Counted from the stretch's first letter, positions 35,986-45,817 are shown. The stretch: 64,000 nt of DNA from Knoellia locipacati (GCF_007992835.1 NZ_BKBA01000002.1:1-64000); one strand, 5' to 3'. Notes: generated from the sequence alone by a model not told the origin. Numbers and translations: made by a program.

Positions 35986-36681
35986 TCAGAGGTGCTTGAG
36001 GGCCTCGCGACGGCTCAGCCCGGACAGCCGGTGGGTGTGCCGGTCCACGAACGACTGGACCCACACCGGGTCGGTGCGGGAGTACTGGCGCAACGCCCAC
36101 CCGATCGCCTTGCGGATGAAGAACTCGTGGTCGTCGAGGTTGGGCTCGATGACCGCCTCGAGCAGCTCGGTGTCGGTGCGGTCCTTGTGCCGCAGCTGGC
36201 TGATGATCGCCGACCGCCGCAGCCAGAGGTTCTCGCGCTCGGACCAGTCGCGCATGCGCAGCCCCTCCCCCTCCGGGTCGTCGAGGAGCACCTCGCCCAC
36301 GACGGCGGAGGTCTCGTCGACGAGGTCCCACCACGCCCCGGTCACGACGAGGTGCTCGACCAGAGGCATGACGTCCGGGTCGCGCCACGAGCGGTAGGCG
36401 CGGTGGCGGAGGAGGTCGAGTGCGGCATACCTCTCCTCGCGAAACACGGCCTCGTCCCAGAGCGAGCGGACCGCCGACTCGAAGGTCGCGCGGCTGTCGA
36501 GGCGCAGCCCTGGGTCGGCGAGGACCGGCCGGACGAGCTGCCGGCGCCCCGGTGACGTGAGGCCGAGGAAGGGCATCGCGCTCTTCATGTAGCGCTGCTG
36601 GCCGACGGCGCGCTCGGGGTCTGCGCCGGTGCGGAGCGAAGCACGCAGGGCGTCGACGAGCTCGGTGCCCACGTCGGTCAT
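35986..36681 (-). CDS. DNA alkylation repair protein, AlkD-like HEAT-repeat fold
   Basis: This 231-residue all-helical protein resembles AlkD/AlkC DNA glycosylases. MKSAMPFLGLTSPGRRQL, WWDLVDETSAVVGE and FFIRKAIGWALRQYSRTDP are family-typical, including the Trp and Asp of the lesion pocket. It would remove positively charged alkylated bases such as 3-methyladenine. It is divergent from the aminotransferase gene with 44 bp between starts. Confidence 0.88.
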   Translation of the reverse strand: MTDVGTELVDALRASLRTGADPERAVGQQRYMKSAMPFLGLTSPGRRQLVRPVLADPGLRLDSRATFESAVRSLWDEAVFREERYAALDLLRHRAYRSWRDPDVMPLVEHLVVTGAWWDLVDETSAVVGEVLLDDPEGEGLRMRDWSERENLWLRRSAIISQLRHKDRTDTELLEAVIEPNLDDHEFFIRKAIGWALRQYSRTDPVWVQSFVDRHTHRLSGLSRREALKHL

Positions 36682-36725
36682 GTCGCCGAGCGTAAGCCCG
36701 CTTCCTGACGCGTAGCCTGCGAATC

Positions 36726-37886
36726 ATGGATTCGCCTCTGGTGCACCGGATGCAGGGTTTCGGTTCGACGATCTTCGCGGAGATGTCGGGCCTGGCCGTC
36801 GAGCACGGCGCGCTCAACCTCGGACAGGGCTTCCCCGACACGGACGGCCCGCAGGAGGTGCTCGACGCCGCGAAGGCCGCGATCGACGGCGGGCGCAACC
36901 AGTACCCGCCCGGCGCCGGCGTCCCCGAGCTGCTCGACGCGATCGCGGTCCACCAGAAGCGTTTCTACGGGCTCGACCTCGACCCGCGACGCGAGGTGCT
37001 CGTCACCGTCGGCGCCACCGAGGCGATCGCGGCGACGATCCTCGCGCTGTGCGAGCCCGGCGACGAGGTCGTCACCTTCGAGCCCTACTACGACTCGTAT
37101 GCCGCGTCGGTCTCCCTCGCGGGAGCCGTCCGCCGGACGTCGGTGCTCCGCTTCCCCGACTTCGCCGTCGACGAGGAGTCGCTGCGGGCGGCGTTCTCGT
37201 CGCGCACCCGGCTCGTGCTGCTCAACACGCCGCACAACCCGACGGGCAAGGTCTTCACGCGCGCCGAGCTCGACCTCATCTGCTCACTGGCACGCGAGCA
37301 CGACGCGTGGGTCGTCACCGACGAGGTCTACGAGCACCTCGTCTTCGACGACCTCGAGCACGTGCCGGTGGCGACGCTGCCGGGCATGGCGGAGCGGACG
37401 CTGACCATCTCGTCGGCCGGCAAGACCTTCTCGACGACCGGCTGGAAGGTGGGCTGGGTGTCCGGTCCGGCCGAGGCGGTGGCCGCCGTGCGGACGGTGA
37501 AGCAGTTCCTCACGTACGTCGGCTCCGGACCGTTCCAGCCGGCGGTCGCGGTGGGGCTGGGTCTCGGCGACGACGTGTATGCCGGTCTCTCCCGAGCGCT
37601 CCAGGCCAAGCGCGACCTGCTCGTCACGGCGCTGGGCGACATCGGGCTCGACGTGTCGGTCCCCGGCGGGACGTACTTCGTCGTCGCGGACGCGGCGCCT
37701 CTCGGTGCGACCGACGCCCTCGAGTTCTGCCGGGCCCTGCCGGCGCGGGCCGGTGTCGCCGGGGTGCCGGTGTCGGTCTTCCACGACGACGTCGAGGCGG
37801 CGCGCACCCTCGTGCGGTTCGCCTTCTGCAAGCAGGACGACGTCCTGCGCGAGGCAGCGGTGAGGCTGTCGGCGCTGCGCCCCTGA
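36726..37886 (+). CDS. class I/II PLP aminotransferase (DapC / kynurenine-aminotransferase-like)
   Basis: This 386-residue fold-type I aminotransferase has NLGQGFPDTDGP, NTPHNPTGKVF, VVTDEVYEHL and the Schiff-base Lys in SSAGKTFSTTGWKVGW (about 234). Actinobacterial proteins of this type include N-succinyldiaminopimelate aminotransferase (DapC) and methionine/kynurenine-type enzymes. No lysine-pathway gene is adjacent, so I do not assign DapC. The ATG at 36726 gives the family N-terminus. It ends just before the 43-bp-period repeats. Confidence 0.85.
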   Translation: MDSPLVHRMQGFGSTIFAEMSGLAVEHGALNLGQGFPDTDGPQEVLDAAKAAIDGGRNQYPPGAGVPELLDAIAVHQKRFYGLDLDPRREVLVTVGATEAIAATILALCEPGDEVVTFEPYYDSYAASVSLAGAVRRTSVLRFPDFAVDEESLRAAFSSRTRLVLLNTPHNPTGKVFTRAELDLICSLAREHDAWVVTDEVYEHLVFDDLEHVPVATLPGMAERTLTISSAGKTFSTTGWKVGWVSGPAEAVAAVRTVKQFLTYVGSGPFQPAVAVGLGLGDDVYAGLSRALQAKRDLLVTALGDIGLDVSVPGGTYFVVADAAPLGATDALEFCRALPARAGVAGVPVSVFHDDVEAARTLVRFAFCKQDDVLREAAVRLSALRP

Positions 37887-37907
37887 CGCGCCCGCCCCCG
37901 CCCCGGG

Positions 37908-38022
37908 CGACATCTTTCGACCAATTGGTCACGAACTGCGCCGACCGGACCGACATCTTTCGACCACTTGGTCACGAACTGCGCCGACACGGGCGACAGT
38001 TTTCGACCAATCGGTCAGGTGT
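37908..38022. repeat. three tandem 43-bp-period repeats, each with a GACCAATTGGTC-like palindrome
   Basis: Unit 1 (37908-37945) and unit 2 (37951-37988) are 38 bases with one difference. Unit 3 (37994-38022) is a more diverged copy. All start at a 43-bp spacing, about four helical turns. Each contains TTTCGACCA and a near-palindrome: GACCAATTGGTC, GACCACTTGGTC or GACCAATCGGTC. The array fills the gap between two convergent genes and unit 3 overlaps the SDR stop. Termination, protein binding or an amplified small repeat are possible. Confidence 0.8.
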
Positions 38023-38848
38023 TGCGAAGCCGGCGGGCGGCGGCCCGCTGCTGCACCCGGCTCATCCGCACGACGAGCGGCACCGCCCGCATCGCCAACC
38101 CCGGCACGAGGTCGAAGAGCCTCACCTCGACGCCGCGCCAGCGGGGCAGGGCGAGAACCGGGCGCGGCCGGTCGACGAGGCGGAGCACGGCGTCGGCGAC
38201 GTCCTCGGGCTGGAGGAGCTGGCCGGAGAACGACATCGACGCCTGCGGGTCGTCGAGCTTGTCGTGGAGCATCGGCGTCCACATGCCGTCGGGGCAGATG
38301 CAGCTGATGTGGACCTCCCGCTCCCCCGCGGCCCGCAGGTCGGCCAGGGTCGAGGTGCTGAGCCCCACGACGGCGTGCTTGGTCGCCGCGTAGACCCCCT
38401 CACCCGGGACGGAGACCAGACCCGCGAGCGACCCGACGTTGATGATGTGCCCGGTCCTCGCGGGACGCATCACCTCGAGGGCGGCCACGGTGCCGTGCAT
38501 CGTGCCGAGAGCGTTGACCTCGAACATGAGCCGGCGCTGGGCGTCGTCCTGCTCCCACACGGGCCCGGTCAGGAGGATGCCCGCGTTGTTGACCCACAGC
38601 GCCAACGACCCCGCGGCCTCGACCGCGGCACGGGCAGCCCGTCGCATCGCGCCCTGGTCCCGCACGTCGAGCTCGAGGCCGGTGGCCGCATCCCCGGCCG
38701 CCGAGATCTCGGCGGCAGCGGCGTGCGCCGCGGCCCCGTCGACGTCGGTGACGAGGACGTGGAACCCCGCGGCCCCCAGTCGGGTGGCGATCTCGCGTCC
38801 CAGCCCTCCACCCGCACCCGTCACGAGCGCACCACCGCGCGAGCTCAC
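38015..38848 (-). CDS. short-chain dehydrogenase/reductase (SDR)
   Basis: This 277-residue classical SDR has GGALVTGAGGGLGREIA (cofactor, residues 4-20), NNAGIL, a catalytic Ser in INVGSLAGL and YAATKHAV (Tyr and Lys near 155-159). An Asp in VTDVDG suggests NAD preference. It starts at GTG 38848, overlapping the upstream flavin monooxygenase stop (GTGA). The two probably act in sequence on a ketone or alcohol. The C-terminus extends about 40 basic residues and may contact membrane. Confidence 0.88.
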   Translation of the reverse strand: MSSRGGALVTGAGGGLGREIATRLGAAGFHVLVTDVDGAAAHAAAAEISAAGDAATGLELDVRDQGAMRRAARAAVEAAGSLALWVNNAGILLTGPVWEQDDAQRRLMFEVNALGTMHGTVAALEVMRPARTGHIINVGSLAGLVSVPGEGVYAATKHAVVGLSTSTLADLRAAGEREVHISCICPDGMWTPMLHDKLDDPQASMSFSGQLLQPEDVADAVLRLVDRPRPVLALPRWRGVEVRLFDLVPGLAMRAVPLVVRMSRVQQRAAARRLRNT

Positions 38849-40287
38849 GGACGCGACCCCGAGATGTCGTCCGGCGACCCGGGGACCGGGACGACCGGCA
38901 TACGGGAGGTTGTGGCGCGAGACGCCCCGCGCCGTCGCTCGCGCTCCAGGTCCCAGAGGTAGTGGTCGAAGTCGACCTCCATCGTGTGGCGCGGGGACGC
39001 GTAGAACTGGCGACGGTTGCGCTCGTGATCGGCGGCCATCTGGCGGCGCACCTCGTCGGCGGGCGGTGGCGTGTACCGCCCCGCCAGGGTCTCGGCGACC
39101 CAGACCCCCTGTGCCTCCGCGAGCGGCATGACGGCACCGACCGGCTGGAGCAGCCCGATGAAGTACAGGCCCGGGAGGTCGGGGTGGACGGTGCGCTTCC
39201 ACAGCGGGAGCTCGTTGTCGGGCGCGGCCAGCAGCGACGGGTCGAGGAAGGGGAAGGAGACCTTGTAGCCGGTCGCCCAGACGATGAGGTCGGCCGGCGC
39301 GCTCGTCCCGTCGACGAACACCACGCGGTCTCCCTCGAGACGCTCGATCGCCGGCTTCGGCGTGACGGCCCCGGAGCGCAGGGCCTCGCGGATGCCCTCG
39401 GACTGCACGGGGTGGGACTGTCCCGGCTTGTGCTCGGGCTGCGGCAGCCCGAGCCGGGCGACGTTGCCGGAGGTCAGCGCACCGATGCGCAGGCGCAGGG
39501 CGGTCGCCCACCACGGGAGCCAGCCCGGGAGCGCAGCCTGGTCCGACGGCCTGCCGAGGAGGTACTTGCGCAGCACCCACTGCCCCCGGCGCTGCGACAG
39601 CACCGCGGAGCGGGCGACCCGGCCGGCCTCCACCGAGATGTCGAGCGCGGAGTTGCCCGACCCCACGACGACGACGTCGCGTCCGCGCAGCTGGTCGGCC
39701 GACCGGTAGTCGTGGGCGTGGATCTGCTCGCCGTCGAACGTCCCGGGGTAGGCCGGGTCGGGCCAGCGCGGGTCCCAGTGGTGGCCGTTGGCCACGAGGA
39801 CCGCGTCGTAGGTCCGGGTGCGTGTGCCGTCGGGCCCGTCGGTGCGCACGGTCCAGCTCCCGTCGGGCTCGCGGGCGACCTCGACCACCGTCGTCTCGAA
39901 GGTGATCCGGTCTCGCAGCGCGAAGTGGTCGACGTAGGCGTCGAAGTAGGCGGCGACCTGGTCGTGGCGGGCGTAGGCCGGGTAGTCGGCCGGCATCGGG
40001 AAGTCCGAGTAGGCCATCCGTGGGCACGACGTGTTGATCTCGAGCGTCTCGTAGCAGGCCGACTGCCCGTTGGGGTTGTCGAGCACCCAGTTGCCTCCGA
40101 CGACGCTGCCCTGCTCGAACCAGTCGAAGGGCACGCCGGCTTCCGCGAGCGCCTTCGCCGCGGCGATGCCCGACGAGCCGGCACCGATGACGCAGGCCCG
40201 AGGGAGCGAGGGGTCGGTGGGGACGGGCGTGGTGACCGCGGGCGCCCGGTGGCGCTGCTTCACGAGGTAGGCCATGGCCGCGATCAT
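38845..40287 (-). CDS. flavin-containing monooxygenase (FMO-like)
   Basis: This 480-residue protein has an FAD motif (CVIGAGSSGIAAAKAL, about residue 32), GGNW, and an FMO identity-type motif FDGEQIHAHDYR. The NADPH motif VVVVGSGNSALDISVEA is near 215 and VWATGYKVSFP near 345. FMOs oxygenate N, S or carbonyl carbon; the coupled SDR suggests ketone/alcohol chemistry, as in Baeyer-Villiger pathways (inference). The ATG at 40287 is used, with 40275 as the alternative. The C-terminal tail is Pro-rich. Confidence 0.87.
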   Translation of the reverse strand: MIAAMAYLVKQRHRAPAVTTPVPTDPSLPRACVIGAGSSGIAAAKALAEAGVPFDWFEQGSVVGGNWVLDNPNGQSACYETLEINTSCPRMAYSDFPMPADYPAYARHDQVAAYFDAYVDHFALRDRITFETTVVEVAREPDGSWTVRTDGPDGTRTRTYDAVLVANGHHWDPRWPDPAYPGTFDGEQIHAHDYRSADQLRGRDVVVVGSGNSALDISVEAGRVARSAVLSQRRGQWVLRKYLLGRPSDQAALPGWLPWWATALRLRIGALTSGNVARLGLPQPEHKPGQSHPVQSEGIREALRSGAVTPKPAIERLEGDRVVFVDGTSAPADLIVWATGYKVSFPFLDPSLLAAPDNELPLWKRTVHPDLPGLYFIGLLQPVGAVMPLAEAQGVWVAETLAGRYTPPPADEVRRQMAADHERNRRQFYASPRHTMEVDFDHYLWDLERERRRGASRATTSRMPVVPVPGSPDDISGSRP

Positions 40288-40354
40288 GGCACCGCCGCCT
40301 GTCGTGGAGGCGCCGATGCGCGGGTGCGGCTGTTCACGACGTGGCGAGGGCGCT

Positions 40355-40393
40355 CGTCCACAGGCCCTGCCTCGTGGCGTCGTCGTCCACAGG
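40355..40393. repeat. two CGTCCACAGG direct repeats, 29 bp apart
   Basis: CGTCCACAGG occurs at 40355-40364 and 40384-40393 in the 157-bp divergent gap between the FMO and M23 genes. With the preceding T each contains TCGTCCACA, one mismatch from the actinobacterial DnaA-box consensus TTGTCCACA. The same decamer pair with the same 29-bp spacing recurs inverted at 46226-46264. Confidence 0.55.
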
Positions 40394-40444
40394 TGGTGGG
40401 TGTGCGGCTCGCGGTGGGGCTGGTGAGGGCGGACGCTGGCCGGC

Positions 40445-41000
40445 ATGTCGATCCGCAGCGCACTCCGTCGGGCCGTCGTCGCCATCGGGGTCACGGGCAG
40501 CCTCGTGCCCGGTGCGGCGCTGCCCTTGCCCGACTCCGGCCACGGGACTGTCTCCGCGCAGCGCGACCCGGTCCCGCTCCGGCGGACGTGGTCCTGGCCG
40601 CTCGACCCCCGACCTGCCGTGACGGCGAGGTTCGTGGCACCGAGGTCCACCTACGGCCGGGGCCACCGCGGCCTCGACCTCGCCGCACGCCAGGGCCAAG
40701 AGGTCCGCGCCGTCGATGCCGGGCTCGTCACCCACGTCGGGGTGGTCGCGGGCCGCGGGACCGTGAGCGTGACCCACCCGAGCGGTCTGCGGAGCACCTA
40801 TGAAACCCGTGCGTGGCTCCGTGACCGTGGGTGCCGCAGTTGCCCGGGGTGGGGTCCTCGGGACGGTGGAGGGCCGGACGCACTGCGGTGGCGGCTGCCT
40901 GCACCTCGGTGCCGTGCGCGGGGCGGGCTACGTGGACCCCAGACCGTTGCTCGGTGGTGGACCGGTGATCCTGCTGCCGCTGGGGCCCGGCCGCCGCTGA
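40445..41000 (+). pseudogene. M23 family peptidoglycan peptidase, interrupted by a one-base frameshift
   Basis: Frame one (from ATG 40445) gives a signal-like N-terminus and an M23 (LytM) domain with the zinc motif GHRGLDLAA, VRAVDAGLVTHVG and GLRSTYE. At 40802-40808 the reading GAAACCC leaves the family frame. The remainder (PVRGSVTVGAAVARGG, GVLGTVEGRTH, CLHLG with the third ligand) continues in the next frame to a stop at 41000. Removing one A in 40803-40805 restores a normal 180-residue enzyme. It is either a recent pseudogene or a sequencing error. M23 genes are common beside rpsB in actinobacteria. Confidence 0.85.
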
Positions 41001-41004
41001 GGTC

Positions 41005-42120
41005 TCAGGGCAGGGTCGGCCACGCGTTCGGCCGGCAGCCGTCGAGCCCCTTGGTCTGCTGGAGCATCACCGGCGCCAGGGCGTTCCGGCCGGGGCACTC
41101 GACGTGGCCGTGGTAGAGCCCGTGGCCGACCTCGTGGTTGACCATGTACTGCCGGTATGCCGTGAGGTCCTTCTCGTAGCCGGTCGCCCCTGCGGCCCAG
41201 CGGCCCGCGTTGAGCACGACCTTGCGGAGGTTGAAGCAGGACACCTGGCCCTTGGTCTCGAGGGGCTTGCAGAGGCTGTCGGTGAGGGTCGGGCTCGCGA
41301 GGACGATGGTGATGTCGACCTCGCCGCGGGCCGTTGCCGCCGGGCTCACAGCACGGAACCTCACTCGGTCGCGGGTCTGCCAGCCGCGGGCGTCACCGAG
41401 CGTGCTCGAGACGAGGGTGGCGACCTCGTCGGCGTTCACCCCGGCACCCCGCTCGACCTGGAGGCCGACCCGGACCGTCCGGCTGGGGTTGACCGTGGGC
41501 GCGGCGATCGCCGGCAGGGCGACGCCGACGAGCCTCCCGGAACCCGATGTCGGCACGGTGGAGGCGCCGGGGCTGGGAGAGGTCGTCGGGTCCGGGGGCA
41601 GGTCTTCGGCGGCCGGGATGGGGTCGGCTCCGGATCGGGTCACCGCGGCAGTCGTGAGGTCCGCCGTCTCGCGGCCGGGTCCGCTCGACTCGGCACTGGG
41701 CCACACGGCCCACAGGACGAGCGCGAGGACGGTCGTGACGACGAGGGTCGCAAGCAGGCGGCGGCGCGCGAGTGTGGACGTGCTCGCCCGGCGCCGTCCG
41801 GGGGCGTTCTCGTAGCGCTGCGAGCGTCGCCGGGCCTCGGCCGATGACTCCGGTTGAACCATCTCGACGGGCCGTGTCGCCCGGCTCGGCTCGGCGCGGC
41901 GCCCTGAGGGCTGTGCCGCGCGCCGTCGCTCGGCCCGGGTCGCGGCCGCGGTGTGCGGGTCGATGTGCGCCGTGCGCCCGTCGCGCCGGGTGGCCGAGCG
42001 ACTCTGCGGCTCGGTGGCGCGCCGACGCTCGGAGCGACGGGTGGGAGGAGCGCCCTCACGACGGGAGGGCGCCCGAGAGGTCTCGCTCACCCAGTCGGGG
42101 AGGTCGATGCCCTCAGGCAC
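41005..42120 (-). CDS. DUF3152 family membrane-anchored zincin-like protein
   Basis: This protein of about 371 residues has a long basic N-terminal region (Arg/Ser/Thr-rich, about 120 residues), one transmembrane helix ([18 protein letters not shown]) and a linker. The C-terminal DUF3152 domain has the zinc motif [12 protein letters not shown] near residue 335 and [16 protein letters not shown] surface metallopeptidase is likely; no substrate is known. The start is uncertain: GTG 42120 overlaps the xerC stop by eight bases, and GTG 42090 is the alternative. Confidence 0.8.
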   Translation of the reverse strand: MPEGIDLPDWVSETSRAPSRREGAPPTRRSERRRATEPQSRSATRRDGRTAHIDPHTAAATRAERRRAAQPSGRRAEPSRATRPVEMVQPESSAEARRRSQRYENAPGRRRASTSTLARRRLLATLVVTTVLALVLWAVWPSAESSGPGRETADLTTAAVTRSGADPIPAAEDLPPDPTTSPSPGASTVPTSGSGRLVGVALPAIAAPTVNPSRTVRVGLQVERGAGVNADEVATLVSSTLGDARGWQTRDRVRFRAVSPAATARGEVDITIVLASPTLTDSLCKPLETKGQVSCFNLRKVVLNAGRWAAGATGYEKDLTAYRQYMVNHEVGHGLYHGHVECPGRNALAPVMLQQTKGLDGCRPNAWPTLP

Positions 42121-43060
42121 GCGGGTGTGCCTGGGCGTAGGACGTGCGGAGCCGTTCGATGGATACATGCGTGTAGATCTGTGTCGTCGAGAGCGAGGCG
42201 TGACCCAGGAGCTCCTGCACCATGCGCAGATCGGCCCCTCCCTCGAGGAGGTGGGTCGCCGCACTGTGGCGCAGTCCGTGCGGTCCGAGGTCGGGCGCAT
42301 CGGGCACATGGGCCAACATGTCGTGGACGAGGGTACGCACCTGCCGCGGGTCCATCCGACCGCCCCTCCTGCCGAGGAAGAGCGCTGGGCCACTGCCCGG
42401 CATCGCCAGCCGGGGGCGACCTCGCTGCAACCATGCGTCGATGGCCTCTCGGGCCGGCCGCCCGAACGGGACCCGCCGCTCCTTGTCGCCCTTGCCGATG
42501 ACCCGGATCACGTCGACCTCGACATCCACGTCGTCGACATCGAGCCCGGTGAGCTCGCCGACCCGCACCCCCGTGGCATAGAGGAGCTCGAGGACGGCCC
42601 GGTTGCGCAGGTGCATCGGGTCGTCGTCGTCGGCCGCGACCGCCGCGACGTCGAGCAGGCCGACGGCGTCGTCCTTCGCGAGCACCGGGGGCAGGGTGCG
42701 GTGCCGCTTGGGCGCCACGAGCCGCAGGGAGGGATCGGTGTCCACATGCCCCGCACGCACGGCCCACCCGAAGAACGTCCTCAGCGAGGCCGACCGGCGC
42801 GCGAGGGTGGACCGGGCGGCACCGCCACTGGCGAGTACCCCGAGCCACTCACGCAGGTCGGCCAGGCGCACGTCCCGCAGCGGCGTGGGCTCGGGCGGGG
42901 CGGCATCGGCGGGTGCGCCCTCGGCTGCAGCACCGTCGACATGGGCGAAGAAGTCGCGCAGGTCCCCGAGGTAGGCCCGCACCGTGTGTGGTGACCGCCC
43001 GCGCTCAGCACGCAGATGACGCTCGAAGGCGTCGACCGTGGCCTGGCGGCTGGGACTCAC
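42113..43060 (-). CDS. xerC: tyrosine recombinase XerC
   Basis: This 315-residue site-specific recombinase would resolve chromosome dimers at dif with XerD. It has an N-terminal SAM-like core-binding domain ([22 protein letters not shown]). The catalytic residues are Arg in ATGVRVGEL, Lys in [11 protein letters not shown], His-x-x-Arg in [13 protein letters not shown], His in [11 protein letters not shown] and nucleophile Tyr in IYTHV. It starts at GTG 43060. The longer frame to 43312 is antisense to dprA. Its place between dprA and rpsB is the usual actinobacterial one. Confidence 0.95.
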   Translation of the reverse strand: MSPSRQATVDAFERHLRAERGRSPHTVRAYLGDLRDFFAHVDGAAAEGAPADAAPPEPTPLRDVRLADLREWLGVLASGGAARSTLARRSASLRTFFGWAVRAGHVDTDPSLRLVAPKRHRTLPPVLAKDDAVGLLDVAAVAADDDDPMHLRNRAVLELLYATGVRVGELTGLDVDDVDVEVDVIRVIGKGDKERRVPFGRPAREAIDAWLQRGRPRLAMPGSGPALFLGRRGGRMDPRQVRTLVHDMLAHVPDAPDLGPHGLRHSAATHLLEGGADLRMVQELLGHASLSTTQIYTHVSIERLRTSYAQAHPRA

Positions 43061-43121
43061 ACCCAGCACCGTCTCATCACGTGGGGGAACGATCAACCAC
43101 CGACCCGGTCCTGTGCCTTTC

Positions 43122-44276
43122 TCACCCCGCTCCCGGCACCCGGCGCCTCGCCGCCGGGACCTTGCGCCAGCGCTCCTCGTGCCGGGCGACGAGCCCGAGG
43201 ACGCAGAGGCGTCCGAGCACCCCCAGGAGGGTCCTGCCGTCGAGAGCCGTGAGGGCCTGCATACGGGCGAGGTCAGCGCCCTCGCGCACCGGCACGGCGG
43301 AGAAGACGGCACGGCCGATCGGGTCCAGCTCGGACTCGGCCGTCTCCGGCGCCCGGGAGGGACCCACCGCGTCGAGGCTCAACCTCCCCATGAGGTCGAG
43401 GACCTCACCGGTGTCCGTGACCAGGGCAGCGCCGTGCTCGCGCACGAGCTGGTGGCACCCTGCCGACTGCACCGACGTCACCGGTCCGGGGACGGCGGCG
43501 ACGTGCCGGACGAGGAGTCGCGCCTCCTTCGCGGTGTTGAGCGAGCCCGAGCGCAGCCCGGCCTCCACGACGACGGTTCCCACGCTCATCGCCGCGATGA
43601 GCCGGTTGCGGGCGATGAACCGCGCACGGTAGGGCGCCCAGCCCGGCGGCAGCTCGCTGACGACGACGCCGTGGCCGGCGATCTCACGGAGCAGGCCCTC
43701 GTGGGCCTGCGGGTAGGCACGGTCGAGCCCCCGTGCCAGGACGGCGATGGTGGGGCCACCACCTGCCAGGGACCCACGATGCGCGGCAGCGTCGATCCCG
43801 AAGGCGGCGCCCGAGACGACCGGGACCCCGCGCGTGGCAAGGCCCTCCCCCAGGTCGGCCGCGACGGAGAGGCCGTAGGAGGTGGCTGCTCGCGAGCCGA
43901 CCACGGCGACGCTGCCCTCCGCGACCGAGAGCTCGCACTCCCCGCGCACGTAGAGGCAGATCGGAGGAGCGGGCAGCTGGTCGAGCCCGAGCGGCCACTC
44001 GTCGTCGCCGGGGATGACGACCCGCACGCGCAGGCGGTCGAGCACCCGGCGAGCCCTGTCGATGTCGAGCGTCTCGATTCGCTCGGCGAACTGGCCCTCG
44101 CCGACGTCGCCGCCGGCGAGCAGGCGCTCGAGCGCCTCGGACGGGCCATGGTCGCGGATGGAGTTCCTCGCCGACACCGTCTGCGGTTCGACGATCCGGC
44201 TCCACGCGAGCCGGGCCCAGCGCTCCTCCGACAGCGCTGCGCCCCCCGGAATCGAGGACAGGACCGACGGCATCAT
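43122..44276 (-). CDS. dprA: DNA-processing protein DprA
   Basis: DprA loads RecA on incoming single-stranded DNA during transformation. The 384-residue protein has the Rossmann core [46 protein letters not shown] and [19 protein letters not shown]-terminal winged-helix-like segment follows. The ATG at 44276 overlaps the comM stop (ATGA). Together with comM it is a natural-transformation-type gene pair, relevant to the dispersed octamer, though both genes are found in many actinobacteria not known to be competent. Confidence 0.95.
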   Translation of the reverse strand: MMPSVLSSIPGGAALSEERWARLAWSRIVEPQTVSARNSIRDHGPSEALERLLAGGDVGEGQFAERIETLDIDRARRVLDRLRVRVVIPGDDEWPLGLDQLPAPPICLYVRGECELSVAEGSVAVVGSRAATSYGLSVAADLGEGLATRGVPVVSGAAFGIDAAAHRGSLAGGGPTIAVLARGLDRAYPQAHEGLLREIAGHGVVVSELPPGWAPYRARFIARNRLIAAMSVGTVVVEAGLRSGSLNTAKEARLLVRHVAAVPGPVTSVQSAGCHQLVREHGAALVTDTGEVLDLMGRLSLDAVGPSRAPETAESELDPIGRAVFSAVPVREGADLARMQALTALDGRTLLGVLGRLCVLGLVARHEERWRKVPAARRRVPGAG

Positions 44277-45817
44277 GCGGCCGCCCTCCCCGGGCTGCGC
44301 ATCGTGAAGGCCAGACCCACGTCCTCCGCGGTCGGCGACACGCGACCGGCGAGGTCGGCGGACGACCAGGCGAGCCGCAGTGTCCTGTCGTAGCCACGCA
44401 GCGTGAGGTCCCCGTGGTCGAGGGCTCGGTCGATCGAGGCGGTGGCAACGCCCGGAAGCCGCAGCGGACCGCGGCGCAACGCGTGCCCCGGGACGCGGGC
44501 GTTGGTCGACCAGCCCCGCTCGGCCCACCGCTCCTGCTGGGCTCCACGCGCGGCCAGCACCCGTCGCAGGACCACGGCGCTGGACTCACCGCGCTCCTCC
44601 GCGAACGCCGCGCGCGTCACGGGCGGCACCACCACCTGGATGTCGATCCGGTCGATGAGCGGACCCGAGAGCTTGTTGGCATAGCTGCGCTGCTCCAACG
44701 AGGTGCACACGCAGTCGATCCCCTTGCCCCACGCACGTCCGCAAGGGCACGGGTTCGTCGCGAGCACGAGCTGGAACCGCGCCGGGTAGCGGACGAGCTG
44801 TTTGGCCCGCGAGATGGTCACCTCGCCCGACTCGAGCGGCTGGCGCAGCTGCTGCAGGACCGAGGTCTTGAACTCGCCGGCCTCGTCGAGGAAGAGCACG
44901 CCGCAGTGGGCTCGGGAGATCGCCCCAGGAAGGACGACCCCGGAGCCGCCACCGGTGATCGAGGTCATCGACGCGCTGTGGTGCGGCGACACGAACGGTG
45001 GGGTGCGGTCGAGCTCACTGGCCCGGATGGCGTCGCCGGTGAGCGAGCGGATCGCGTGCGTCTCGAGCGCCTGCTCCCGGGACAGCGGCGGCAGGATCGT
45101 CACGAGCCTCTCCGCGAGCATGGTCTTGCCGACGCCGGGCGGACCGTTCATGAGCAGGTGGTGCTCCCCCACCGCGGCCAGCTCGAGGGCGAGCCGCGCC
45201 TCGGGCTGGCCGACGACATCGGCGAGGTCGACGTCGCGCATCCGCTCCTCGACGTCCTGCTCGACCGGCCCGGCAACCGGCAGCGGGTCGAGACCGGAGC
45301 GGACGGCATACCAGCTCACGAGGTCGGAGAGGGTGGGGGCGGAGTGCACGGTGACGCCGTGGACGAGCTGCGCCTCGGCGACGTTCGACGGGGGCACGAC
45401 CACGTGCCGCACCCCCGCCCGTGCAGCCGCGAGGACTGCCGGGAGGATCCCGCGCACCCCTCGGACGGAGCCGTCGAGCCCGAGCTCGCCGAGGTGCACG
45501 ACACCGGCGATGCGCCGCGGGTCGACCACCCCGGCCGCGCCGAGCACCGCCAGGGCGATGGCGACGTCGAACCCGGTCCCCTGCTTGGGGATGGAGGCGG
45601 GCGAGAGGTTCACGGTGATCCGCTGGGGTGGCAGGGGGAAGCCGCTCGTGGCTGCGGCCGACCGCACCCGGTCGGGTGCCTGGCCGCAGGCCTTGTCGGG
45701 CAGCCCGGTGACGCTGAAGTGCGGGAGCTGGGCCGAGATGTGCGCCTCGACGTCGACGATGCGTCCCTCGAGCCCGCTCAGGGCGACGCCGAGGGTGCGC
45801 CCCAGCTTGGCGCTCAC
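44273..45817 (-). CDS. comM: YifB/ComM family Mg-chelatase-like AAA+ ATPase
   Basis: ComM is a hexameric helicase promoting branch migration of acquired DNA. The 514-residue protein has the N-terminal ChlI-like domain (HFSVTGLPDKA, ITVNLSPASIPKQG), Walker A GPPGVGKT near residue 220, Walker B VLFLDEAGEF and ATNPCPCG. It then has a zinc-type Cys stretch (CVCTSLEQ) and the C-terminal Mg-chelatase helix domain. The loop after LPDKA reads CGQAPDRV, where many homologues have a V-x-E-S-R string. It starts at GTG 45817, overlapping the yraN stop. Confidence 0.95.
   Translation of the reverse strand: MSAKLGRTLGVALSGLEGRIVDVEAHISAQLPHFSVTGLPDKACGQAPDRVRSAAATSGFPLPPQRITVNLSPASIPKQGTGFDVAIALAVLGAAGVVDPRRIAGVVHLGELGLDGSVRGVRGILPAVLAAARAGVRHVVVPPSNVAEAQLVHGVTVHSAPTLSDLVSWYAVRSGLDPLPVAGPVEQDVEERMRDVDLADVVGQPEARLALELAAVGEHHLLMNGPPGVGKTMLAERLVTILPPLSREQALETHAIRSLTGDAIRASELDRTPPFVSPHHSASMTSITGGGSGVVLPGAISRAHCGVLFLDEAGEFKTSVLQQLRQPLESGEVTISRAKQLVRYPARFQLVLATNPCPCGRAWGKGIDCVCTSLEQRSYANKLSGPLIDRIDIQVVVPPVTRAAFAEERGESSAVVLRRVLAARGAQQERWAERGWSTNARVPGHALRRGPLRLPGVATASIDRALDHGDLTLRGYDRTLRLAWSSADLAGRVSPTAEDVGLAFTMRSPGRAAA

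Noticed and set aside
40802-40808. Programmed ribosomal frameshift in the M23 gene
   Set aside because: GAAACCC is not a classic slippery heptamer, no strong downstream structure stands out, and M23 enzymes are not known to need frameshifting.
40800-41000. Separate small gene starting ATG at 40800
   Set aside because: Its product is the C-terminal part of the M23 domain, so it is the frameshifted end of the gene at 40445 rather than an independent gene.
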